A stretch of 64,000 nucleotides of DNA from Isoetes taiwanensis. Taxonomy: Eukaryota > Streptophyta > Lycopodiopsida > Isoetales > Isoetaceae. The position numbers and the translations under genes are program-made. The notes below the pieces were generated by a model. The model had not been told where the DNA came from. It made no database searches and saw nothing but the letters and a program-made list of their open reading frames with translations. The DNA lies in assembly GCA_021234155.1 (NCBI GenBank), contig JAJEKV010000075.1, forward strand, positions 436,001-500,000, in the 5' to 3' direction. Positions 1 through 13,410 of the stretch are shown piece by piece; position 1 is the stretch's first letter, and each line of letters opens with the position of its first letter.

Positions 1-3000
1 CTGGAAATGTTCGATATCTGTTCAGGCAATCAACATGAAGTTAATGAGAAATTTATGTACAATTAAATTTTCCTGCACTGATCAGTTTATTTCAAACTAG
101 AAGAGTAATTAGGAGCCAAAACTTTTACGTAGATGGATCAGCAGTCAGTAGTCTAATATGTTCCTCCTTGCTCCCTTCATCAATTGACCACCAACCAAGA
201 AGTCTGCCCAAACAATGAAGTAACTAAACATTGGGACAATAACAATAATTAAACAACAGCAACTGAAAGCAAATTTACACACTACAACTAAAGTGATCCT
301 TTAATCCTAACTAATTACACACTACAACTAAAGCTATCCTTTATTCCTGCCCAGATCTTGCCATTTTTGTTTGTACTTCCTAACAAAGCAATTACCTGGA
401 TCCATGATGCAGAAAACCGCAACAATCATGTGCATCAGCAAACATGGCAAATGGCGTCCTGGCCCTATGTCCAGCATGCATGATGATGTATAACCTTTCT
501 ACTAACTGTAGAAATGAAAATAATATTGCCACTCCTTGTATCAGCAGCAAAGGCATAAAGATAATACCCATGGGTATATGTTTGGCCCTTGGGGGAGTTC
601 CCTGCACAATAAAAAGGTTAAAAAACCTGTTATTCACCCCTTCTAGTCCTCGAGAACCACTCTATGCACATGATTCTCCAACCTGGCTCCTTCATTTGTG
701 CCTATGCATTAAAATACCATGGTGGATAGAGCAGCAAGAAGACTACTTACACATGAAATAACAGGCATACCGTACAATGGCATATTCTAGAACAGAAAGA
801 TTACAGTCGACAAATTTTCTAAGCAAATGCAACAAGCAAGCCGTCCAAACAGAAAGGTCTGTAAATTTGATATTAGGAGTTCCTAACAGAAGGGATATGT
901 GTCAAACAAAAGTATTTTTCTTAGTCAATCAATACCAATTATGTACATAATTTGGTCTCATATAATCTCAGACAACATAGAATAAAAGGAAATCATTCTT
1001 CTGAGTCCTTTCGTCCACATTGCCAAATGCAGAAGGGAACAACTTCAGAGAATACAAAATGAAGTTCCTTCCAATAGCTTAAATGTTTAGGATCTTTTTT
1101 CCTTCATGGTGACAGGATAAGGTATATAATCTCTTGCTTTCAGTATATCTAGCATATCCTAATGCATATCAGGTCATTATATGTAGTAGGCCTTTATCAA
1201 ACACATGATAGAGCTGAATAGACTCACCTCCAATCGCATGCAGAGCAAGATTTGGAAGATAATAATCGGTACTTTGATAATATGGCCTCCTATATCTTCT
1301 TTCCCACACATGCCTTCATCCATATCTTCAACTTCCCCACCCACAGAGAGGGCTGAAGTGCTGCTACACGTTGATTCATTCCTCTCAAGAGTCTTCACCA
1401 TTGCTGATCTATGCTGTGGCTGATGAATTACAGGATTTGACCACTTTGTGCAAACCAGAAATGTAAAGCATTCTGCAATCCTGCAAGAAAGAAGAATATG
1501 CCAACATTTATCTTCAAAATATTGCAAACAGAAATTGGAACTTTAAAACATAGATAGAGAATATTCTTAAAAGGTTACCCAAAGTTGATGAACAAATCCC
1601 ACCATCCGAGACCAGAAAAATCACCTGTGGGAACAAGGAAGACAACCAAGGATCAGTTTAACATTTACCAGTTCTGTTAGGAACATTCGTGGCTTCTTGT
1701 TTTCTTATGTGGGCAAAAGATGAATTCATACAAATCAACAACACACCCAATATTTTGTTGTTTGCCAATTGGTCACCAAATTGCACCTTCCCTTTGTTGA
1801 CATGTGTTAAAAGACGAAAATCAACATTCAGATGTGAGCCTTACCAGTTAGTTTTAACATTGTGAACACAGTAGCTGCCATGAAGAAGACCATTGAGACA
1901 GCTATCCAGAAGTGCTGCAGACATGAAAAGAGTAGCAAAATAATTGGTACATCTTCCGGAATGTTATACCAAACTATTCTGCAAATATAAAAAATGGCGA
2001 AGTAGCTCCTTCATCAATCTTTGAAGTTACTACTGTACCGGTAATGTCTCCCAGATGATTTCATCAGTCAAGCTCTCTTCATCAGCAGGCATTAAGGCCC
2101 TGCACATCCTGCATCAGACAGCATTAGCATCTTTCTGAAATATACATACATGACGCATGAAACCACCAATCACAAAACACCATTCCAGATTACCGTTATT
2201 ATAACTGACCTGAAATTATCCACCAGGATTGCTGCTTCTAAGATCAAGAGAGGAATAAAAACTATTTTCAAGCTTATGATGGGAGTTCCAAAACCTAAAT
2301 AAGTTTTTACAACTCATCAAACTGAACATGTCAGAGAAAATAAAAACCATAACAGCACAAAAATCAAGCAATAAAAAACAGCAGAACAGCACCAAATCAA
2401 GAAGTTGAGAATACGAGACAGTTCATTCCACAAAGTAGTTATATGACACCATTATGAGGCTAAAACATTGATATTTAAAATTAGCACTCCTTATATGGAT
2501 GTTGTAAATGCAATCTACCCTTGTGTTTAGATTGCCACATTATTATGACAATGAAGTTCATGTTAGATTTTTTGCATACAATTACGTGATAAACCAGAGA
2601 ACTAATGGAACTTAAACCTCTCGCCTTCATTTTTCCAGTTCAGCATGATCACTACTGACTGAGTCATCTTTCCCTCTACAACTGGCTAAATTCATTGACC
2701 AACTTCGCCCTCTATTTTGGGCATGTCCAATATACTGGGCTTCAAGATCATCTGGCCAAACCTTCAAACTTTTGCCACCCCCTTTTTTTTGAAGCAAGGG
2801 ACCACATACCACGTTGTGAGAGTTGCACTCACCCACTTCTCCCGCCAACGATAACCTGGAAATACTTGACTGAAATTTAATCTACCTTGATTGCTGTCAA
2901 GAAAGGAGCAGAGCAGCAACTCAAATGCAACCAGCAACGGAACTGCAATAACTGCATGACATGGAGCCCACTGAGAAAGAAGAAAACCAACATTATACTT

Positions 3001-3699
3001 CGACAGTGGTGAGCTTTCAAAAAATTCAAGCAGTTAAGAAAAAGGAAACTTAGGTTTGAAGGAACACACACATGGCGATCACGTGGAGGCGAAGGAGCTG
3101 GAATGGAAAACCGTCCCCGAGCAACAACAACATGGAAAATCCAAAGTGGACAGAATATCCACCTGAGATTGTAACATGGTTAAAAGTAAGAATGGAATTT
3201 TAGCATTCAATGGCTCAGAAACTGCCACAAATAATTGAAATGGCAAGTTCAAGAACATCCAGATAAATAATAACACTGAGGTAGAAAACATCCAGAATTG
3301 ACTAATGAGCTAAATGGCCAGAAGATAAAAGTTAAGTGCATGAGTGCAGCTTGTGGAAGCTGTTGTAACGTTTTAAAAAGCTAGTGAATACTCTTTCTTC
3401 TCTCACAAAATTTAAACAGTTCTGACTGGCCAACGGCACGTTTAGCCCTTCCAAATTAGGACTTTTTAGCAAGCATGAACAGAAAGAAGAAAGAGGGCTC
3501 CAAGTCTCATGTTTGCACTTGGGGATGTTTGTCTTAACACTGCATGCAAGGCTTAAAACTTCCTAACATACAGAAAGTCTTACCACCAAGAAACGTGTGT
3601 CCTGCCGCTAAGCTTCAAAACCAAGAAGGCTGAAAAACACATGAGGCTGCAGTGTGCCGAAAGATCCCTAACTGCATCCAAAATTCGAACCCATGACAT
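1..3699 (-). CDS. Tmemb_185A / FAM11-like multi-pass membrane protein (3' end cut by window)
   Basis: Spliced gene, read by eye. Exons in coding order: 3699-3584, 3162-3072, 2970-2886, 2294-2210, 2108-2039, 1914-1845, 1624-1579, 1480-1228, 601-396, 203-129 and 17-1 (partial). All borders are GT-AG and all phases agree, giving about 371 codons without a stop. The start ATG at 3699 opens MSWVRILDAV, as in the plant family. Later landmarks are RDRHWAPCHAV, MCRALMPADEES, HFWIAVSMVFF, GLGWWDLFINFG, ECFTFLVCTKWSNPV and LLGWWSIDEGSKEE. These match plant transmembrane Fragile-X-F-associated proteins (Arabidopsis At1g18470/At1g73950 type), integral membrane proteins with several hydrophobic helices and, in plants, a C-terminal RING finger, which would lie beyond base 1. 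The RING points to a membrane E3 ligase, but that part is not visible. I see no frameshift or stop. Confidence 0.9.
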
Positions 3700-5691
3700 G
3701 CTTCTCGACCCCGAAATATTTCTCATCATAGATACCAAACCCGCTCCACTAGAATCAACTAAAGGAGATGCCCACCACGAACCCCCTCCTAACGCAACCA
3801 CCCCCCTCATGCCCCTTAATCAGTAACATTATTTCTCGGCCTGAGCTTAACAATTTCAAAAGTTCTCCCTTGCATATAGTGGCAATTGCAGGATCTAGTT
3901 CTCATGCTCATATTTAACATCGAAAAAGAGGGCAGAATTTTGATAATGCATGATGAAGAAGATTACGCCATAACGGATGATGAGCATCACATTTCTGGCG
4001 GATGGGTCAAGGAGGAAACAGCAGAATCTATCCCAAATGCCAAAAACTGAGAGATGCCTTCTGTTTTACGCAGAGTCTCTACAGTGAGTGAGCATCTGTT
4101 AAATTTGATAACCACTAACGTACACTTGCGCCCAAACGAAGCAAAAGGTGTCTTTTTATTTTCAAAGCAGGGCCTTTCCCGGCTGGGAGCTCAAAATAAA
4201 AAAAACCGGCAAACCATCGTCCTCAAATTGACAACTTGCCACCACTAAGATGCCATAGCTATGGTATTCAAGACTTATGAGATTGCAGGGGTAATTTTGC
4301 ACGGTAAAGATGGCGGGCGGCTTTCTCGAATTCTGACGGCTGAATCTTGTCCGAATGGCCAAATTTTACCTTGCTGACCTGTCACCTGGGTTTTTTTTAG
4401 CTTGCTGAGTTGGAATTTTCGCCACACAAATCTTTCGTGCATGAACACTTTAGTCTTACTAAACTTCGGCCCTACCTATCATTTTGTAATGGTCTCCAAC
4501 TGGCCAACTTTCCAAATTGTTAGTGTCATTTTAAAATGTCAAAGGCGATTTTTGCGCTTCTGGATAACAAGCCTATCAAGAATAGTAGGAGCTTAGGGTC
4601 ATTCCTAGGTCTTGCCATGGTATTATTTCTTGAAGAATTCCTTTAGGCTAGTTATGTATGCCATTATTAACATTTTCTTTAAATTCCCAACAAAAATTAA
4701 TTCAATCCGTTGACTATAAGAATCAATTGAATGCCAATTAGATATACGAAACTAGCAGCAGGGCAAGCTTGGAACAAATGTTTGAGTAGAAATTGGTGGG
4801 ATAGTTAAGGAGATATTTTTCTAATATTACCCTAGGGGTAATAGTTGTTGTCTAAATTACGCTGGATCAAACAATGCCATGGAAAAGTTAAGTCAAAATA
4901 AATGCATGTTATGGAAGAACTAGTGTGGCCTTAGACATGTTCATAAGGCAAGTGCTCATGCTTTTTCACTTTTCTTTGGATGTCATTGCATTGCAGAACA
5001 AATGGTATTTTGATATAATACAATATGTTTATAACTCAGAACACCATGTTTACACCATGTTTTAACTTTATCTTTTGTCTTTCTATTTTTTTATTTCTCT
5101 TCTCCAGTTCTTTATTTTGTCTGTGAGTATCACTTGGCAGTTATGAAGTGGGAGTCACCAACAATGTTCATCAATTTCCAAACCATAATGATGAGCTGCA
5201 ACAAATCTAACTGAAGAATTTTCTAAGGTATTGTTACCATTTTAGCACGTAGTCAACAGGACCATGTCAGTGGCAACAGTGTTGAAACTATCACATTTTA
5301 TAAGCGTCTTTGTGGTGGAAAATAAAGCAATCTTACTATTTTCTTTTTTCTTTTTAGATTAGGGATGAATGCATTTATCTCAGAATGTTGACAGAATTGC
5401 AAAACCCTCCTGCTTTGGGTTCTAAGTTGCGTCAAGGGCTCCATCAAGATATGTTGATATAAATCATTTTTAATGAGTTTAAAAGCTGCCATGGTACTAC
5501 AGAACACGATTTCTGCATATTATCATTGAGAAGATAAGGGTTTTGAGCCTGCTATTCACATCCATCATAGAGTTTTTTTTTACTGTAGCAGCCTTCTAGA
5601 CATGCGGAATGTGGGATGTTGAGCTGGTTATGTATGTAATGTTCATCTTTATTTTGAAGGTTTTGGCACCAGACTCTCCTAACATGTTTAG
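3700..5691. other. Upstream region of the Tmemb_185A-like gene, no further gene seen
   Basis: This holds the presumed 5' UTR and promoter of the minus-strand gene and then AT-rich sequence. No open frame of convincing length or composition and no repeat ends were recognised. The short frames near 4,054-4,596 and 5,298-5,507 have no family resemblance. Confidence 0.4.
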
Positions 5692-5947
5692 GCTACTACG
5701 CTGAAAAAAGGGCCTTGGATGAAAGTTTCACTCCAGGTAAAGTATAGCTTAGTTGTTGAACCTGTCTATACCTATGCTAAAAGGAAGGTTGGCCTATGTT
5801 GTTCACATTTTCTTGCCTGATCTTATGATTATATTAGCAGGGTGAGACACAACACCTTCTGAAAGTAATACAGGTTCTTTTGATGGAAGCTGCCCTTATG
5901 GTCAGCAGAGCTATTATGGAGACTACCAGCAGCCAGCTGGGGGAAAT
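5692..5947 (+). pseudogene. Two phase-matched exons of an unidentified Tyr/Gln/Gly-rich protein
   Basis: Exon 1 is 5692-5736, with acceptor TTTAG before it and donor GTAAAG after it. Exon 2 is 5874-5947, with acceptor ACAG and donor GTAGTA. Joined, they read YYAEKRALDESFTP, then GSFDGSCPYG, then QQSYYGDYQQPAGGN, in one phase with no stop. The composition resembles the low-complexity tails of plant RNA-binding proteins, but I do not recognise the protein. No further exons could be placed confidently on either side, so this is probably a gene fragment, perhaps carried by the Helitron whose end lies at 7,274. It could also be part of a gene with long introns. Confidence 0.3.
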
Positions 5948-7245
5948 GTAGTATTGGCTATTGTAGGTTTTTTTATGCAGAACTCATAAATTAACAATCC
6001 TTCTCAGATCACAGTTGTTTTTTTATAGTTCTCAAAAGTATGACGTTTATCACTGCATTAGGGCTGCAATATCATCGTTTGATTGTGAAGCACACTTTTA
6101 TTGTACAACTTATGCCAACACAAGATGTATTGATGGTGAAAATCTAAAGAATTCAAAAAAACCATTCGTCAGAGTTTCCATTTGTTATTGGAGGTTTAGC
6201 CACGATGGGATTTCTTAGCCAGCTATCAATGCCTTTCTAAGCTGTGAAAGGATTTCAATAAGCAACCATATATGTAAACCATTAAAGAATGCTGTATAAG
6301 TTGCAATTATTGCACTCTTTGCTTGAATGTCAATCTTAGAATGAGGGTTTCATCACGGCGCAAGTATACAATTTTCAATTGAAGGCAAAGACCATGGAAA
6401 ATTGATTTCAAGTTCACCTTTTATTAATGTTAAGAGATCAAGCATAGGAGGCAATGCTAGACATGTTTGTAGCAGCATGTGAAAAGAGCAATCTATTGCA
6501 TGCTCTTAGAAATATTGGCTTTGTCTTCCAAGCCATCATTTCGTATATTACAATGTTTATTATGACAATTGATCATGAAGAATGCATTTATCTTCAAGAT
6601 TTTGTTTTATCAAATGAGAAGTTAGGGATGTAAAAATTCAAACACAAGGAATCAAAGGGCATCCCAACGTAAGCCATCTCAGGCATCCACACCTGCAAGT
6701 CATCCCTATATGTCTTTCGCCCCATGCATCCCATTATTTCCTACCCATTCCATGCACCATCCACACGTGAAACTCCGTAACATCTATGCACAAATTACGT
6801 TTATAACTCTTTATTATATCTATAAATTCCATTTCGTGTGCCCATAGCTAATGCAAAGGTGTTGTGCAACCATCATGTTTCTGTAAGTTTATTTGCGTAT
6901 GAAACCAATTAAATTGAATTGTATTGAAATGGTGCAAATCATCAAGCAGAATGCGACTCCAACAACTAATTTTTTCGTATCAATGTTTGTCACTGTTTCA
7001 TTAGCTTTGTTGCTTTAAAAGATCATTTCTTTGGGAGGCGTACATGTTTCATATAAGATTAGTTCATAGCGTGTTTACACTTAAAAAACAAGGTTTGCTC
7101 CCATCCTTCATAGGGATGTACATTTCCTATTTCTATTCAACTCCACTCATGCAGTTCTGCCCATTTCACCTACATAGATTCTATAAATTCTATTGTAGCT
7201 ACAAAGTCTAATACCCTAAACCCATTCCACACGCCCTCAAGAAAT
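5948..7245. other. AT-rich non-coding sequence upstream of a Helitron end
   Basis: No gene is seen. Part of this is probably the body of the Helitron that ends at 7,274; its 5' TC terminus was not found. Confidence 0.35.
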
Positions 7246-7274
7246 GCCCGGCATCGCCGGGCACACGTTCCTAG
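7246..7274 (+). mobile_element. Helitron 3' terminus
   Basis: A perfect 7-bp hairpin, GCCCGGC-ATC-GCCGGGC (7246-7262), is followed after eight bases by CTAG (7271-7274) and then T. A short GC hairpin about ten bases before a terminal CTRR, inserted before a T, is the hallmark of Helitron 3' ends. The 5' end and any RepHel coding sequence are not seen, so this is probably a non-autonomous copy. Confidence 0.6.
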
Positions 7275-7275
7275 T

Positions 7276-8809
7276 AATACAATATTGCAATAGCTTGTGC
7301 ATCTTTCTCCAATACTTATACTACGTTGTCATTGTGAAGAGTGAAATTTCCCTTGTAACAGGACCTTCATAGTTTGTAGATAAATATTACTAAAGCACTT
7401 TTAGACACCCTACCTATATTGCTTTTATTAGGCATTAGTATTGCTCCTTTTGATTACACAAAGATATGCTTGGATCCAGCATCCCAAAATGGAGTCATTA
7501 CAAAGTTCTGAAAGTCATATGTTCTTCCAATTGTGCATACCATCATGTTTGATTTGTATGGCACATTCTTTAAAAGTATACACAATCAAACCATATGGCA
7601 GTTTAGTTCCCAGGTCATTGTGCATATGTATACTTGACGCAATAGTTCTCATTCGCATGAAACTTTGTTTCTAAAATATTGCATTTGAATAATTCAACAG
7701 ATGTGTTTGATGACATGTACTCTTGTCAACTATTTGTGAACTATCAATATATACAAACCATGTCATTAAACTATCTGAGCTTTGATGTTGCTCAAATATC
7801 TTTTGCGTCTCACACTATTGCTTTGCAACTTCGCAGCTGAATGTCTTCTTTCCTTTGCGCAGTTATTCTGACAAAAGGTATCAATGTTTCTAGTGCTTTA
7901 ACTTACCACATGTAGTTTTTGAAAAGGAACAAACAATCGGTTATAGTTTTTGATGCAACAAGGTTTTAAAGAAGCTGCAATAATGAGAATAATATCAAGT
8001 TTATGACTGGCTCCGCTCTAAAGTGCAAAGTCATCTTGTGGAAACACCACTAATTATTTTGCTAAAGCTTAACACATAGATACTGATTTTTGGCATTGAA
8101 AATAAATCGTGCCTTTAGCAACGATGCATCCACATATAGCACTAATATACATATTGGCACATATTTGATCTGATGCACTGACTTTATTGCGGCAAAGCAT
8201 GCCTCTTATCAAATTCTCTAATTTTTATCAAATTCTCTACTTTATTATCCTCCTATTTGTTGTTTTCATACTTGTGCTTGCAATTTTGTTAGTTGTAACT
8301 CTTTAAGAGTTTCCAACTCATGAAGCTTATATGAATTAGCTCTTGTTGACTATAAATCTCTAAGACACAACAATCTCCATGGCTATGTGCATGACAAAGA
8401 AATCCTTAAGACAACAATCTCCATAGCTATGTGCATGACAAAGAAATCCTATCACTAAGTATAAAGTTGTCAAAGTTTAGAATCCCATTCCAAATGCTAT
8501 AGGTAAGATACTCTAGTCGCACTCTTGATTGTAGCCATATTCTCATCGAAATACATGTGGTGTATCGCCCTCTAGCTTAGAGCCTTGAAGCCACATTCTC
8601 TCTCTAGGCTCAGAGCCAAGAGCTTGCTGCATGAACCATAGATAGACCGCCTTCCAAATCCTTTCCATTCCAAAAGAATCCCCCCAATAGGATTGAACCC
8701 CCAAACCCCCTATGCCAACCAAGGTAGAGGTGGGCATTCTTTATGCTTTGCTTTTATTCTTTGAACTCCTAAGTAATCCTTGTGCACTTGTAATTAGCCC
8801 TTTGACCTT
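7276..8809. other. Non-coding sequence with a short tandem duplication at 8,360-8,449
   Basis: No gene is recognised. A unit of about 45 bp containing caatctccatggctatgtg is present twice in tandem near 8,360-8,449, differing by a few bases. The rest is AT-rich and unassigned. Confidence 0.4.
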
Positions 8810-9480
8810 GTGAACTCCAAACAACCATGGCCACTTATGTACCCTGCCCAGACCCCCACTTGGATGGAGACATCCCTCAAGCCACAACCCAGGCCCAGGC
8901 CCAGGCCCAGGCCCAGGCTAGTGCCCAGGCACGCCCCCAAATTGCCAGTCTTGGGCATGACAAGCCTACCCGGGAGAACCAAGCAGATGGTCCCCCACGA
9001 AAATGGCCCCGACCAGACAGCAAGGACAAGGGAGAGGCCACTTTCATGAGGAGAGGCATGGGTGAAGGCCCAGTCAACAAGATCGATCTGGGAGGAGGTT
9101 GATTGTTGTTCAGACCCGATGTTAGATCAGGCACAGACGAAGGCCTTGAAAAAACTGGAGGCAGGAATCGAGAATAGCGAGCCTGACAGAAGAGATCCAG
9201 TCCTCGGTGCCCCATGTTCTCAAAAGACAACTTGCAGCGGAGAAGCAGCGGATTGCAAAGATGGAGACCCGCACACAACAATTGGAAGACCCGCACAAAA
9301 CAATTGGAAGCTGCAGCTCCTGCCAGCAAATAGGGATTGTGCATGCACATGGTCTCTTGGAATTGTCGGGGCTTCACATGGCAGAAGGGAGACCATCTCA
9401 ACTCAATTGCTACCGATATAGACCTCATCTTCCTCATGGAAACATTGGAGCATGCTGGACATAGGCTATCCGACTTGCCA
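8810..9480 (+). mobile_element. LINE 5' fragment with start of the endonuclease ORF
   Basis: From about 9,347 the plus strand reads MVSWNCRGF, then HLNSIATDIDLIFLMETL, the usual opening of an L1-type apurinic endonuclease (SWNCRG near the start, followed by the strand ending in E). The frame stops at about 9,490. Upstream, 8,827-9,102 is an open frame rich in Ala-Gln that contains a hexamer repeat of CAGGCC at 8,888-8,917, plausibly leader or ORF1 sequence. The reverse transcriptase does not follow in this orientation. Confidence 0.6.
8888..8917 (+). repeat. (CAGGCC)n hexamer microsatellite
   Basis: About five perfect copies of the six-base unit, encoding alternating Ala-Gln in the plus frame that starts at 8,827. 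Confidence 0.85.
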
Positions 9481-9529
9481 GGATACCAACGTCACTTCGT
9501 GTAAGGAGATGAAACTGATACCGCCGATG

Positions 9530-10960
9530 GAGGTGTTGAGGGGTTTGGAGGCAGCAGTATCCACCACTATAGAGTCTCCAATAGGGTGTGAATGGAAGGA
9601 CATGGCCAAAAGATGTGTTGGACTGCATCCCACGCTGCCAACAATCCACGCAGAAATAGAGAGGCATTTGGAAAAGGCTGCAGAGGCTGAAATAATGCTT
9701 AAGGCAGAACTGGTTTGACTGCCTTCTTGCCTAGAGGGATACAGTAACCAAGAGCTTGTCTAAGAAAACGTAAACTAGGGGAATCATCTTTACCATTTAG
9801 GAGTCTCCAAATGAGCTTTGAAATAAGGACTTTGCTTTGCAGTAAGAAGTTCATCATAGCCAGACCACCTGCTCATTTTGAAAGGATGCATTTCGATCAA
9901 GCCACCTTAATCGCAGCATCTTCCTTAGTAACGGATCATATAAAGTTCCAGGTTATTACAACAAGCTCATGTACTTTGACTTGTGGGGCTAGCAGTAAGG
10001 ATGGCATATAGACATGGATAATACTAAGGATTGATTTAACTACTATTATGTGATCTGCAAGAGGCAACTTTGAAGTGGACCACCAAAACAAGTGCTTCTT
10101 CAAATCCTTAATGATCTCCTCCAATGCAGCTCCAGCATTAACATGGATGCTAGCAACTTGGTAGCCTGTCCACGAGCAAGTAACTTCCATGGATAATCAT
10201 GAACACATGCCAGAGTAGGAGTATCCAACGTCCATAAAGTTGTACATTTCTGCCACCCCACAAGGACACCGGAAGCCAGTGAAAATATATCTAGGAGCAA
10301 TTTGGCAACTTTTAAATTTTCAGTGTTAGCAATCAAAAAGAGATCAAAGTGTCTTTGATTGCAAGCCTTTATCCTCCATTGCAAGACTATGGAAAAGTCC
10401 CTCTATTGATGCAATCATGAATAAATGCGATAAAGCCTCTGTGACAAATTTGAAGAGCAATGGTACTAAAGGACATCCCTGACGAATACCACGACCAAGA
10501 CCTCTATGGCTCACCATGGAATATAACAATCGCCCGAGCAGAGAGATGCATCTTCATAATGTCTGACGTGAATTGTTCCCCAAATTCTAGTCATAGCATA
10601 TATTGACGCATGAACTCCTAGCGAACACTGTCGTAAGCCTTCGAGAAATCAAGATTAAGGTACACAAATGGAAGGTTTTGCTTAGCTCAATAGTTTCCTT
10701 TGTAAGCAGCAACAATGTCGTTCAAAATGTATCTTTTTCGAAGAAAGCCTGATTGAGTTGTCAAGATGGACTCAGCCAGATGTCCTTCACCCGTTCTGCA
10801 AAAGCCTTGACAAAGATCTTATACAGATGACAATAAGGTGATTGGTCACCGGTTTGAAATAGACTAAGGATCCTTGACCTTGGGGATGAGTGAGATGGCA
10901 CCTGTGTTTAGAATTCTATCCAAAGTGGTAGACTACCAAAAGTAACAGAAAGCATCATAC
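9530..10960 (-). mobile_element. LINE 3' fragment: reverse transcriptase and zf-RVT region
   Basis: On the minus strand, GIRQGCPLVPLLF (about 10,450-10,490) is the conserved LINE RT block. Further downstream come FSLASGVLVGWQK (around 10,260), then ADHIIVVKSIL, and finally a cysteine-rich CVDCWQRGM segment near 9,630 that fits the zf-RVT domain. Several stops and frameshifts are present, so the copy is dead. It abuts an opposite-strand endonuclease fragment on the left, and Gypsy element A on the right at about 10,960. Confidence 0.65.
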
Positions 10961-11535
10961 GCATTGTTGGGGTGGTATAGGAGACTGTGTACACATGGTC
11001 ATATATGGGAGGTATATACACATGTATGTACGCACATGCACGCATGGAGGAGATATGCATGTATGCATTGTGTACCTAAGGACCAAAGGAGAGTGTAATT
11101 TGAGCAGGGAGAAAAAAACAGAGGGACGGTGTATGAGAGAAAGATTATCTTGATCTAGCCATAGAGATTATTAGACTTTATGTTGTGCATTGCATAGATG
11201 TGATAGACTGAAGCTTGAATTATGGGTTTTTCATCATTTTTGCGGTGACCAGGGTGCTCGACAGACCATTATATGACAAGAATTTCATTTGTCTTGGTGA
11301 TCGTCGGTAAAGAACACCACCATTGAGCAAGGAGCAATTTCTTTGTGTGAAGGGGATTTTGCCGTAACTGATTTGTGGGGTACAATTTGACAAGGGCAGA
11401 ATAGTTTTATGCCCAAAAGAAGTAAGAAGGATATATCGCCAAGCTTCATCATAACAAGAAGGGGTCTGATGACTCGGGATTTTGGCTCAAAATTGCATTA
11501 AGATTCAATTTCGTTTTCAGATTTGGGAGCAGATC
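10961..11535 (+). mobile_element. Probable 5' portion of Gypsy element A, boundaries unresolved
   Basis: The LINE match on the left stops at about 10,960 and is followed by sequence starting TGTTGGGGTGGTATAGG. By position this should hold the 5' LTR or leader of the Gypsy element whose gag lies beyond element B. I could not find a matching 3' LTR or a primer-binding site, so the LTR is not defined. Confidence 0.35.
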
Positions 11536-12371
11536 TGATATGGAGCAAGCATGAGGGAGTGGTCCACAGCGAATGGGTTATGGAAACATGGCAAATATTA
11601 TGTAAATATTGTTCCTAAGATCATCTAGTAATATAAAGGTGCTGAGGTATAATATCGAAATTAAGGGACACTTCTAACAAAGTTGTAATCATGCAAGAAG
11701 GTAGTTCATGTATTGAAGGGGTCGAGACAGTATCATTGGGATAATTGTTAGTTGAGGGAGCAGCCCATAGATAATATACCATATGATAAGTCATGTAATC
11801 TAATTAAAGACAATGAGCTATTTTGATATAAAAGGCAAGTATCAGCTAAAAAAGGGCTAAAGTCGTGGAGAGATCTATAAATAGATGCTAAACTTCAGTT
11901 AGTCATATCTCTGCAACCAGAGATCTGATTGAGGCGATCTTTACTTTGTTGGAAACGGCTCGGGGTCTAGTTTTCAAATTTGGTAGGAACATCTTATAGT
12001 TCGTCCATATGAGAGAGTAATGGCCGAAACTGTGACAAGGGATCATAGAGTACTGCTATAGCGACGTTATAGCTTTGCAATTGCTTCCTGATGTGTCGGT
12101 ACTTGGAGTAGCGAGCTTAGCTTAGAAGGCCAGTAATCCAGAAGCCAAAGCTTTGTATTTGCCATGGGGCTTGTGTTTGCCATACACAGTGGATCCAGAT
12201 GGGTGGTTAATTGTGCTCTTATATTCTTGTATCTGAAAGACTCTCTCTTCCTTGATCTTGTTCAACAATCTTGACGATGTTGTGCTTTTGTGAATTCAAG
12301 TTGATCTTGTTTATCTACTAAAATATTATTTCAAAACTATATAAGTAACCCAAATACTATAAGTCGTATCA
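11536..12371 (+). repeat. Element B left (5') LTR
   Basis: Starts TGATATGGAGC and ends AGTCGTATCA; followed directly by the primer-binding-like site. Confidence 0.8.
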
Positions 12372-13243
12372 ATTGTTATCAGAGCGGAGGTTTGCGATTC
12401 TTTTAGGAACTATGGGCAATGGGATCACCAGTGGAATTTGAACTCTCTAATATGTGAGAGGAATTAAAGAAGTCAGAAACGATGGAGCTAGGAATTTTCC
12501 AGAGGGCAGTAAAAATCATTGTCCTTATATGTGCTGCAAGAACTACTCTTAATTCTTATTTTGTTGGAGCATGGCATCGAAATGAAGAGGAGATTATCAT
12601 TTTGGAGTTTACAAGAACATATTTAAATTGTGTTAATGGAATTAAAGCCTTTATGCATGAAGGGATATCATATGATTTCAATATTAGAGTGGTTAGTGGA
12701 ATTGAGGTGGACTTGGCAATGTAGCGACAGTTGTTGCAAGCGAGACTTGAGCAACGTGAAAAAAAAAACACTATGTGTTTTTGTGGAGATTGTCAAAGTA
12801 CAGAAAGCGACAAATTTGGATTATCTGGAGAAGTTTTCTATGATCCTTTTGGATTACAGAATAAGGAGGACAGCTTCTAGATTGACGTGGGGACAAGTAT
12901 CTTGTCTTGGAGACAAGTAACACCTGTTGTTTTCCTTATCAAACTCCACTAAGCTCTGTTTTATCATAATAGCCGAACTACCTACCATAACCTCATGCAA
13001 ACTTTTTCCAAATATTTGAGCCTATGCCAATTGTCACACAACTTCCTAGCCTAGACATGGAACTACCAAAACTATTTTTCCTTAAGCTTGGAGAGATCCG
13101 AAAGACCGGTTGGTTGTGAAGGTTACCTATATTGATACTTGATTTTATTTGCAGATTGCTCAAGGGTATAAAAAAAGTTTGTTAAGTGGATTTTATTTAT
13201 GCGGAATAAAAATTGGAATTTTATGCGTATACTCATGGTAGAT

Positions 13244-13410
13244 TGGTAATTATGATTGCAATGTAATAGGCTTGAACATAGTATACTAAATATGAGTGCC
13301 TCTTGGTAGATTAGCAATTGTGCTGCAGCACAATAGGCTTGAACAAAAGTGCATGGTGTAACCTTTTCAAGAGTGATAATTGTGATTGCAACACAATAGG
13401 TCTTAGAAAA
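13244..13410 (+). repeat. Degenerate tandem repeat inside element B
   Basis: A unit of roughly 65-70 bp containing caataggcttgaac occurs about three times with substitutions. Confidence 0.5.

Noticed and set aside
8877-9437. 186-codon minus-strand frame ending in alternating Trp-Ala
   Set aside because: The Trp-Ala run is the antisense of the CAGGCC microsatellite, and the rest overlaps the LINE endonuclease start on the plus strand.
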